A stretch of DNA of 64,000 nucleotides from Sipunculus nudus (Eukaryota > Annelida > Sipuncula > Golfingiida > Sipunculidae). The position numbers were made by a program, and so were the translations under genes. Positions 45,101 through 57,100 of the stretch are shown one piece after another (the first letter of the stretch is position 1; each line of letters begins with the position of its first letter). Under the pieces are notes generated by a model, which saw only the letters and a list, made by a program, of their open reading frames with translations, was not told the origin of the DNA and did not search any database. Where the stretch lies: contig CM049311.1 of the NCBI GenBank assembly GCA_026874595.1, forward strand, positions 56,938,453 to 57,002,452. Direction: 5' to 3'.

Positions 45101-48100
45101 AGCGCCACCTGCAACCATTAATGCACAGCACCCATCTGTTCATCTGCCTTGGGATAAAATCACTCATATCTCAGCAGTGGTTTGACTTATCAACCTGAAA
45201 TTTTGCTGTTTATACTTCCTGGATAGCTTTCTTTGATTTTATGACAGGTGGTGCCACCTACATTCACGTTTACTCTGCAGACATCCAAGCTCATATCTCG
45301 GGAACCGTTTGACCGATTGGGCGATATTTTTGCATGTGTATAGATCTCACATTGCTCTTCATCATATGCAAAACTAGTGGTGCCACCTGCAACCATTTAT
45401 GCACAGCGTCCATCTGTTCATCTGCCTTGGGATAATATTACTCATTTCTCAGCAGTGGTTTGACTTGTCCACCTAAAATTTTGCAGGTTTATACAATATG
45501 GACAATTTTCTTGAATTGTGGCACCACCTACATTTACGTTTACTCTGCAGACATCAATGCTTATATGCAACACACCTCACTCTATTCCCCTTGCCACTTA
45601 ATCCATGTCTCACTTCACCCGTCCCACTCTGATTTCTGCAGATACACATAGTCGCTTGTCGACTACCCATATTCTAGTTTTAAAATGTCCTAGTCTGAAA
45701 CTTGCAGGTCCGAAATGTCCATTTTGCTGAAATCATAATGACTAAGGTAGATATGCAGTACTTAAAAGAATCAATATTAAATTTTAAAAATAAACCTCTA
45801 TTCATACTTCAAAACTTTGCAAAGGTTTGCATTAGGCCTGTAGGCCTTGTTATGCAAATAATTTGAAAAATTTACAAAATTGAGATCTTATTTTGGGAAT
45901 ACAACTGAATTTTGATTATATAAAGTTATATCCCTAAAAAAAGTCTCTTGCCTCAACAGTTATCATTTTATTTGAGTAAATATCTTTCCTGATATTTTAC
46001 CAAGTGCATTATGTTTGGGCCCATAACTTTAAGTAAGTATGCAATACTGTCCTAATCTCAAAGTAAACACATAAAGGAATATTAATGCCAAAGTGGAACT
46101 AAACAGCTCTTTTGATTTTGATATTAGGCTGTCTTGAAGTGTAACAATAGTTTTTTATGGTAAATTAAAGTTTTTCTTTAATATCTCAAAGGAATGAAGT
46201 CGTAAATGACCCAGTTTTGGGAATGGTAGGAGAACTTAGGAACATCTAACTGTGGGTTGAATCTTGGATTGTTAGGATCAAACAGTATTTTATTTTAATA
46301 TTTGACCCCATGCAGAGAATGTTATTTTAAATTAAAGTAATATGTTTCGTCAAATAACATGTGTCAGTGAGTTGAAGCTAAATTTCATCATTATATTTGA
46401 ACATATTATCTCAAAAATCATACATTTTAAAGAATTTTGTAATACTTAACTACCAGCAAGTGAAAGTCACTATTTTGTGTATTCACATGAAAACAAGGGA
46501 CCCATGGGCCACGGCGCTCAGCTGAAGTTTGAAATTTTTGTAAATGCAAAATATGCAAAATATTCTATTGTTATGTTTTTCATTTATATAAGAATATGAG
46601 AAGCTAAGAGGAAAGGGGTCCTCCTACTTGGTTATAGTAAAGTTCTAAATATATGATTGCAAACTAATACTCTGACAAAACTGTCATAAAGTAAATACAG
46701 TAAAAGTTTTGAGATACTGTGATGCATATGAAATTTACAGATGGACAGGCAAGTGGACAGAATGGACTAATATCTTATTTCACTTTCAAGGGAATAATGC
46801 ATTTAAGTTTATATATAAGCCTATATTTTTAGCATTTCCACTTTTTCCATTAAAAGTTTTTATCTGAATCATTTTTTTTTTATTAACAAGTTTTTATAAA
46901 TTTTTAATAAAAAACTGATAATATAAGTTAAAATATTAGAATTGTTGCAAAAGTTGCAATCATTATATATCCAGAGTAAAAAAAACTGAAAATATAAGTT
47001 AAAATATTAGAATTGTTGCAAAAGTTGCAATCATTATATATCCAGAGTGTAGCTCATATTGGGTCATATAATGCATACACATATATTTTATTATTTTTAA
47101 ATCACAAATTTTTAAGCTGAATTAAAAAGAAAATAATTCCACAACATGGCATCTACAAGATTATTCCTTGAATCACAATTAAAAAGTTTTGCACTAATAG
47201 TCAATTTCACACCTGGTGAAGTTTTAACTCTTCTGAAGTAAAGAATTACTTATCTGATTAACATCCACACTTTCATAGCAATACACCACTTTGTGGACAC
47301 AATTAAATATGCACTTTAATCATTGTAACCCTGGTGGTACAATACAAAATCTAAAATGTAGCATAGCCTAGAATAAGAATGAATCAAATACAGAAAATTA
47401 TAACATCATCAAGTTTATGCACCATCTGGGGGGGGGGAGTGCAGGGCAGAGGGGAAGCCTGCTGGTAGTGGCCAAGCTGAGCCAAGGCAAGCTGCCTGGG
47501 ATGGGTTACATAATGCAAGTGAAGGCTGTACTTCTAGGTGGGCTAGATGTAAAAAACACTTGACATGGTGTATGAAAACTTGAATAAAAGCTACTCTTTT
47601 CAATCAATTCCTTTGTAATTTCAGATTTTTAAAAGATTAAATCCTTATGTATATATGCTGTGAAAATTAAATCGACAGCGCTTACAGGGAAAACATGTGC
47701 CATTGCCAAAGTTGGACAAAATTTAAGGTATTGATTTTTAGCTCAGCTGACTGTAAGTCATCTGAGCTATAGTCGTGGTCCATTGTCCGTCGTCCGTCCG
47801 TCTGTCCGTCCGTCCGTCCGTAGATGTGGCACGTTTTGAAACCGTAAGACCTAGGAATCCAAAATTCGGCATAATGTTAGATGTCCCCAAGATCTCCTAC
47901 CAAGTCGAAAACTGGGTCTTTGCAACTTCGTTCCTTTGAGAAATTAAGGAAAAACCTCAATTTTTTATTAAAAACCTATTTTCACACTTCAGGACTGCCT
48001 AATATCAAAACCACTCATCTGTTTTTCCTCATATTTACCATAAATATTCCTCTATATAGTTCCTGTGTACATGCCTTACATTATGTCTGTATTATTTAAT

Positions 48101-51100
48101 TTAAAAAAGTTATGGGCCCAAACATAATGCATTTTGTAAAAAATCAGGAAAGATATTTGATCATTTAACACAAAAAATGTTAAAGCTATCGACCTTTTTT
48201 CCAGTAATATAACTTTAATTAATCAAAATTAAATTGTATAGCCAAAATTAGATGAAAATCTTTTAAATTTTCTAAAATATTAATAAAAATAAAAAATTGG
48301 TACCTTAAATTTTGCCCAACTTTGACCATGGCACGTTTTTTTCCTGTAAGTACTGTGGATTTAATTTTCATAGCATGTTTTTGTTAGCATTTCAACTGTT
48401 TACACCAAAAATTTGAAACCAGTTGATCAAAAACTGTAGATTTTAATAAGTTTTCAAGCACCATGTAACATATTTTTTACATCAAGCTAGTGTTATGCAG
48501 TTTGCAAGAGCTCAGCTCCCCAGCTTCAGCTCTTAGTTCCTTAAATTCGGCATACAGTTAGATGTCTCCAAAATCCCCTACCATGCCTAGAATTTGGTCA
48601 CTAGGACTTAATACCTTCGAGATATTAATGAAAAACTTCATTTTTCCATTAAAAACCCATTGTTACACTTCAAGACTGCCTAATATCAAAACCACTGATC
48701 TGACTTTAATCATAAATAATATACATATTTTTCATTCTCTATGCACATGCCAGAATGATGTCAGTATTGCTTAATTGTTTTAAGTTATGGGCCCAAACAT
48801 AATGCACTTTGTAAAAAATCAAGAAATATATTTACTCCCTTAACAAGGGCATTGCTGAAGCTAGAGATTTTTTTGTCAGGGATGTAACATTATTTAATCA
48901 AGATTCAATTGAATACCCAAAATTAGTTCTGAATTTTTCAAATTTTATAAGTTATTAGTATAAATATAAAATTAGTACCTTAAATTTTGCCCAACTGTGA
49001 CCATGGCACGTTTGTGTCCTGTGAGCACTGTTGATATAATTTTCATATCATGCACACATTAGGATTTCAGCTTTTTAGTTTAGAAAGCTGAAAGAAATTG
49101 GCCAAAAATTGTAGCTTTTATTAATGTTTTTTATGAGACCCTGTCAGACTTTGGCTCTCTCCAGCCCCTCTTGAGTCACCTGTATGTTGACCTTGTTGAC
49201 CTTTCATCAAATTATGCACGCTTGAGGCGAGGCATACAGGAATCCAGGCAGCTTATGGCCAGCCACAGTTGATCCAGGTGTCCAACCCAACTCATCTAGT
49301 AGTTTTAACCAACAACATAACAATAAACAATAAATTAATAAATTTTTATTGGTTTTTAATAACAAATTAAAGAAAAATAGAAAAGGAATTTGTTAGTTTA
49401 TAATAACAGGAAATTAACTTGCAGTTACTGATGATATAAGAATCTTGTATCGATGGGTAGAATGTCACATATTCCAAATAACACAATGCAGTCACCTATG
49501 GCATTTTTCAGTTCAATTTTAATGATAAAGAAGTAAATCATATTATTCATTACTAATCATTAGGGATCATATGAAGGAAATTAATGATAGACAAAGATGC
49601 AGTTGATAATATTAATCTAGATTCCTACTGTGTCTAGTGTGTACATTGATGTGAAATTAGTCCAAAATGAATTTTTAACAGTTATTTTTTAATATGAATA
49701 AAAGCCATAAAACCAGGTACTTATGATCATTATTTAAATGTGTGAATTTTGTATATTCTGGATTCTCAACATCATTGGTTGGTGAAACTGAATAAATACC
49801 AGACATGGTGCAAATACTTTGTAATTGTATTTAAATACGAATATGATTATGTACTCCATTATAAAATTTCTTGCATAAAGAATAGGAATTCAGGTAAAAA
49901 TGAAAGTATATGAATACTCGTGCAAATACTTTCAAAATGTATTCATGAATGCATTCATGAATATATTCTTTAATATTATTTTATTAATCATATCAGTTAT
50001 ATTTCATTTTATAAAATCATATGATTCTCTTATTATTTTTTATAAAAATTATATATGGGACAATATTTGTAATTTTTTTTAATAAATAGTTAAACTCTTA
50101 TATTATATGTTCTGCATATAAGTTATATGGCCAAGTCAAAATCTGTGTGACAATAGTACTCCATTTGTTAATAAAATAAATGAAATCAATCCTCTTCCCT
50201 GTCTCCAAAGGTACTTTCAAAATCATACATAAGCTAAACAACAACAACTCATAATACAGCTTATATTTATTACCACACAAAACCAGCATGTGCCTCATTT
50301 CTAAATAATATTTTTTTATCATATATAACAGCTGAGCATCGTGACCCATAGGTCCCTTGTTTAATTATGCTAATAACTTGAAAAATTTGCAAAATTCAGA
50401 TCTAATTTTGGGTAAACAATTGAATCTTGATTAAATAAAGTTATATTTCTGAAAAAAAGTCTCTAGCTTCAGCAGTTCTCATGTTAGGTGAGTAAATATA
50501 TTTCCTGAATTATTAAAAATTGCATTATATTTTTGCCCATAACTTCAAAATAATACCCAACACTGATCTAATTTTTTGTATGTTAATAGAAAATGCATGG
50601 AAGAATATGAATACTAAATATGATCAAAAACAGATCAGTGGTTTTGATATTAGGCAGCCTTGAAGTGTAACAATGGCTTTTTTATGGAAAACGGAGGTTT
50701 TTCCTAAATATCTAAAAGGAACGAAGTCCTAATGACCCAATTTTTGGTATGGTAGGAGATTTTGGGGACATCTAATGGTATGCAAAATTTTGGAATCATA
50801 GGTCCAATGGTTTCAAAACGTGCCCTGTTAACGGACGGATGGCAGGACGGAAGGACGGATGACGGACAATGGACCACGACTATAGCTCAGATGACTTATA
50901 GTCAGCTGAGTTAAAAATGACAATATCTCCAAACCATTTCATTTTCATGCAGTTTGACTCTTTCTTGTGCATAAAAGCAATGTAAGCTATTTAAATAAGA
51001 AACCAATGAACGTATTTCTTTAGAATTTTCCACGTACATAGAAGTTGGTCAAAAGTCAGAGAGTCATCTCTGATAGCTTGTTGAATAATACTTGTTCTGT

Positions 51101-54100
51101 CACTTAACATTCATGTCAACAAACAAAAATCAGGAGATTGTCACTTTATCAAGAACACACTAATGTTTGAATCATCAACTTGAACCATCTGTGTATTACC
51201 AGGAAATTGAAGTTTTTTACAAATTAAAATAACAAATAATAATTTTTTTTTATTTCAATATTACCATGTCACTTTTAAAACTATAGATGGAATCGATTCA
51301 TTTTCTCCAGGAAGAAGCCCGGACTACCATCAGAAAGAAGCTTGATCAGTTAGATTTTGGTCACAGTGAGTGTTCTGTCCGTGTCAATGCAGTTTCTAGT
51401 GGTCTGATGAAAATGGACTTAGAGGAAGTTTTAAAAGCAGACAGACTGCCCAGTTCTATCATGCTGCCAAAGGTTGAGAATATAGCAGAGATTGAACAGG
51501 TGAGCAGGGGTCAGTGTGAATTCATTCTAGATCATCCTCACCTTACCAAATTTATTAACACAAAATGCTTAAATTCCTATATTTATTTTACATACTTATT
51601 TTTGCAATTATTATCCTACTTTTTGACATATTTGTTACTTTTTACCACTTCAGTATATATAAATAATCATGGCTTCATATTATATTGATCAATTCAATTA
51701 GTTTAAATATTAACATTAAAAAATCTTTAGGGGCCTATGTAGGCCTTATTATTATTAATTGCCAACACAAAATATTATTAGGTAAGAATAGAAATGATTC
51801 ATTTCCTGACTATGACACTTGCAATGCATAAATATTTCTTTAAATATTAGGCTAAATATTTTTAAATGATTTGCTATTCTTCTTATTGTATCATCTTGTC
51901 ATCTTTTCAGTTGTTCTGTGCAGTGAAAGACATTCTAGCCAACAGAGTAGTACCAGAGAAAATACATATAATAATCTTTGTTGAGAGTGCCATAGGTTTA
52001 TTGAATCTCAGAGACATCTGTCAGAGAGGAGTGGAACTAAGTCAAGACTCGCCTCTTAATCTGGATGGAGTTGTGTTTGGTTCTGATGATTTTTGTGCAG
52101 ACATTGGTAAGTAAATATAAGATAAAAGATTCTAACTGTTGTAATTATTGGCAATTTTACTCCTGTGTAAGCATTTTCTACATCTAATATATAATTAGCA
52201 TCCCTGTAAAGATGCCATATACATGTAAATATTTTCCATAATCCATCTCTAAAAGTAAGCATCATTAAGTCACATCTTTACAGCATTACTACTCTTGATC
52301 ATGTGCCACACTACCTCTTTTAACTGGTATATGCTACTTCTTATCCATGTGATTTTTGCCACATCACACCTATTTTAATGTATGGTATTTTTAACACATC
52401 ACATTTGACACATAACAGCTGTGTAATTCTTTGCCCCTCACACTAAGTAAAATATATGTAGTATTTTTTTAAACATTACATTTGACACATAACAGCTCTG
52501 AAATTCTTTGTCACATCACTATTATGTATTAATATGTGGGATTTACACATTTGATTCTGCATTTGACACATTCCAGCTCATTAATACTTTCCAAATAACA
52601 TGTGACAGCACTTTAATTCATTGCGATTTAACACCTATCTTACTGCCAAGCATATATTACATTTGTAAAAGCACAGCTCTATTATTCTTTTTCTCATCAT
52701 AATTATATGGTATTTTATAGTGTTGGGAGTCAATTGATCGTAATTGATCATCAACAGCACATCAGCAACCAATGATTGATTATCACTTTTTAGAAGCATT
52801 GGGAATCAGTAGTAATAGTAATTTCATGACCAATCATCAATAAACATTGGTTGACTTTTAGGGAGTATGAAATTTCTGATCAAATATACATCTGTACATC
52901 CTCTCAAATGATATAAAGGCCTATATATTGGCTAATATAGCTAATAACTCTGTAGCCAACATATGTATATAGTAAACTTAGATGTGAATCCATTAGTAAA
53001 CACAGCTTGTTTTAAAGTTTGTTCAAATAAATTTTATTAAACATCATTATTAAACCTTTGTGAAAAATTCTGTTATTGATTATGGTAATACAAGATTGAT
53101 TATCAGATCTTCTGCATCAACCAACCAATCATCAGTTATAATTGATCATTGGTCACAACACTATAATCGGTTTCACCAGTGGGGGCCCATTAAAATATGG
53201 AACCAGTTCTCTCAAACTCAAATATTATCACATAGTCTGACCTTCAAGTTGATGAGCGACCAAAGGGGCTATATTGAGTTTTAAAACTTCAAATACAGAA
53301 ACCAACTTTAATAATTTGCCACTTTCTGGTACTTCTGAATCTTGTGGCCAAGTAACATGGCATCTGTCACGGGTTGCAAACAATTCCATTTTTAGCGAAC
53401 CTGTGAGCTTATGCAATGGCACAGCGTCGTCAGTCAGCCGTCCGCCGTCCAGGGCTGGCTTTCCGCCATCCATGGCTGTAAGTCCGAAACCGTCAGAGCT
53501 AGGAGCTCCAAATTACATTTAAGAATTAGTCACATATGAAACTTGGTGCCCTGGAGCTTATTACTGGGGATCTGCATTTATTTAGATTTTATAGAGAAAA
53601 AGCTTAAAAACCTTTAAAAATCTTCTTCTCTGAAACTGTCCAGCCAGATTATCCAATATTTCACAGAAATGATCCCTGGAACAATCTCTCTCAGGTTTGT
53701 TCGAATGGTTCCAGTTCGGAGATTTTTGGCCAAGTTACAGGAGGTTGAACTGAGTCATCTTTCCAAAAAAGCACACTAAAATTAAAATCTCAGAAAGGGC
53801 TAGAGCTATAATCACCAAATTTTATACCAATGTTTGTGACATATGTCATATCTGATTTTGAGGTATTGGTGGCGCCACCTACATTGATGTGTTTTTTACA
53901 AGTGAAAATGTAATTTTAAACTCTTCTAGCTTATACACTGATTTATGATGAAACTGTTAAGCTGATTGGTTTAAACTTTACAAGAATTATTCTATGGTAG
54001 GGTTCTGCCAGTTTTATAAGAATAGATTGGGTAAATACAGTTTTAAAAAAGCATTGTACCCAATTGAAAAAGGCTTTTTGTATTTGAAAACAGATTTGAC

Positions 54101-57100
54101 AATATGCTGAGTTTCAGCAGGCAAGTCAAGAGGTCACTCAGTACAAACAGGTGGGGGTCCAGACATCACCATGGCAACTGACCTGGCTCTGGGGGGTGTC
54201 TAGACAATGTGTCTAGACGTCTAGACACAGCGTCTAGACGTCTAGACACAATGTTTAGATGCAGAATTCCCAGATTGTTGGAACTATATCTTTCAACTGT
54301 TTGAAAAAACTTGGTTTGCATTTTAAGCAAATCGGGTCAATTATCAGGTCACATGTGAACTGCTGCACCCTCATTTTTTGTTGACCTCTGACCTTTCCTT
54401 GCTACCCAGCGTCCATTTGTGTGTCTGTTTCCACACATAAACCCGCATATCTCAGGAACCTTTGACTAAAAATTTTGCACAAATGTAGCCCTTTGATAGC
54501 TTTATAACATTCACTAAAAATTGTGGCGCCACCTGCAACCATTTTTGCACAGTGTCCATCTGTTCATCTGCCTTGGGATAATATCACTCATATCTCAGCA
54601 GTGGTCTGACTTATCCACCTGAGATTTTGCAGGTTTATACATCCTGGACAGGTTTCTCGATTTTATGACAGGTGGCGCCACCTACATTCATGTTTACTCT
54701 GCAGACATCCAAGCTCATATTTGGGAACTGTTTGACCGATTGGCCAAAATTTTGCATGTGTATATATCTCACATAGCTCTTCATCATAGGCAAAACCGGT
54801 GGCGCCTCCTGCAATCATTTATGCACAGCATCCATCTGTTCATCTACCTTGGGATAATATCAGTCATATCTCAGCAGTGGTTTGACTTATCCACCTGAAA
54901 TTTTTGCAGGTTTATACATCCTGGACAGCTTTCTCGTTTTATGACAGGTGGCGCCACCTACATTCACGTTTACGCTGCAGACATCCAAGCTCATATCTCA
55001 GGACTGGTTTGACATATCCCCCTGAAATTTTGCATGTGTATAGATCTCACATAGCTCTTCATCATAGCCAAAAAAATGGTTGTGCCACCTGCAACCATTT
55101 TTGCACAGCGTCCATCTGTTCATCTGCCTTGGGATAATATCACTCATATCTCAGCAGTGGTTTGACTTTTCCACCTGAAATTTTGCAGGTTTATACATCC
55201 TGGACAATTTTCTCGATTTTATGACAGGTGGCACCACCTACATTCACGTTTAAGCTGCAGACATCCATGCTAATATACAACACACCTCACTCTATTCCCC
55301 TTGCCACTTAATCCATGCCTCACTTCACATGTCCCACTCTGATTTCTGCGGATACACATAGTCGCTTGTCGACTACCCATATTCTAGTTTTAAAATGTCC
55401 TAGTCTGAAACTTGCAGGTCTGAAATGTCCATTTTGCTGAAATCATAATGACTAAGGTAGATATGCAGGACTTAAAAGGATCAATATTAAATTTTAAAAA
55501 TAAACCTCCATTCACACTCCCAATCTTTGCACAGGTTCACATTAGGCCTGTAGGCCTTGTTAGAATATTAATGATGACTTATTAACAAGTCAGGAGCTTT
55601 TAGGTGTAGTTGTTGGAGAATAAGACATGTACCTTGACCATAATGAACTGGGTTGAGGTGTTGTAAAAAATAGACTGTTTACTCAGATATTTATTTTATT
55701 GTATTACTTTTAATATTTTGCAAGGTATGATTTTAGTTTATTTATGGTAAAATAGGCCTGTACCCCATTCCTTCATACCAGTATACCATCTGGAATTAAT
55801 ATGCCAGTTTATACAAATATTGCAAAATTTCAGTGGGCATCCTACTGTGGAACTATAGTATTTCTACTATTTTTATTTTTATACATTACATGTAACATAT
55901 TACCTTTCTGTAATGCCTTGCTCCTGAAGGTGCTACAAGGACAGCTGATGCCAAAGAGCTGTTATACGCAAGGCAGAATGTTGTCACCACAGCGAAAGCA
56001 TTCAGACTGCAGGCTATAGATCTGGTTCATATAGACTACAAAGGTTAGATTAACTTAAACATTCTGCTTTGTATATGACTGAAACATGGAGGAATGAGAA
56101 ACAGAAAGGAAACAGAAAGGTCATTTAATGTTAATGAGAAATCAAAAACTATTGCTTTAATTACTTTTTGGTCTAGTTAACATAGCAGAACTGAGTTATG
56201 CAGGATTAATTATCTTTAAAAGGCATCAAGAACTAAAAGTATTGCTTTAATAACCTTGGAGTCTCATTAACAAAGTAGAACACCTTTTAGCTCAGCTGAC
56301 TATAAGTCATCCGAGCTATAGTCGTGGTCCTTTGTCCGTCGTCTGTCCGGCCGTCGGGGCGTTAACAGGGCACGTTTTAAAACCGTTGGACCTACGAATC
56401 CAAAATTTTTACCATTAGATGTCCCCAAAATCTTCTACCATACTGAAAATTTGGTCATTAGGACTTCGTTTCTTCGAGATATTAAGGAAAAACCACCATT
56501 TTCCATAAAAAAGCCATTGTTACACTTTAAGGCTGCCTAATATCAAAACCACTGATCTGTTTTTGATCATATTTAGTATTCTTATTCTTCCATACATTTT
56601 CTATGCACATACCAAAAATTAGGTCAGTATTGGCTATTATTTTGAAGTTATGGGCCCAAATATAATGCAAAATTTTAAAATTCAGGAAATATATTTGCTC
56701 ACTTAACATGAGAATTGCTGAACCTGAGACTTTTTTTCAGGAATATAACTTTATTTAATCAAGATTCAATTGTTAAACCAAAATTAGATCTGAATTTTGC
56801 AAATTTTTCAAATTATTAGCATAAATAAAAAATCAGTACCTTAAATTTTGTCCAATTTTGACAATGGCATGTTTTTTCCCTGTAAGCACTGTTGTTTTTA
56901 TTTTCACAGCATATATACATAAGGATTTAATCTTTTAAAATCTGAAATTTCAAAGGAATTGATAGAAAAGAGTAGCTTTTATTCAAGTTTTTATACACCA
57001 TGTCAAGTGTTGTTTACATCTAGCCCACCTAGTAGTACAGCCTTCACTTGCATTATGTAACCCACCCCAGGCAGCTTGCCTTGGCTCAGCTTGGCCACTA

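Larger units (their letters stand above)
43000..46283 (-). mobile_element. Y-family element, diverged, interrupted by Z
   Basis: Its left part (to about 43690) has the Y order CACAATATGGCATCTTTTGG, a GC/G-rich box and AAGTTGGACAAAATGTAAG. The right part (from about 45852) resumes with ATGCAAATAATTTGAAAAAT and runs to about 46283, where the terminal TCCGTC region is lost. The missing join equals the intact Y sequence at about 12290. The left boundary is approximate. Confidence 0.65.
42192..51310 (+). other. CLYBL intron 1, TE-filled
   Basis: A 9.1-kb intron. About 42192-43000 is AT-rich without a recognised family. The rest is two interrupted Y elements holding Z and X insertions. The last 390 bp before exon 2 shows nothing. 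Confidence 0.75.
52107..55929 (+). other. CLYBL intron 3
   Basis: Holds AT-rich degenerate TTTGACACAT/AACAGCTCTG tandem motifs (52370-52590), a TIR-like element (52718-53163) and a Z element. The 55563-55929 part is unremarkable. Confidence 0.7.

Noticed and set aside
44456-45396. Series of minus-strand ORFs sharing VAGGxTSFAYDEE
   Set aside because: They arise from the ~277-bp tandem units of the Z element. The same peptides appear in frame-shifted pieces at 54.5-55.1 kb.
53228-53522. Overlapping ORFs on both strands near the Z 5' end
   Set aside because: They fall on the CCGTCC-rich repeat tract shared with 43.7 kb, and no homology was recognised.
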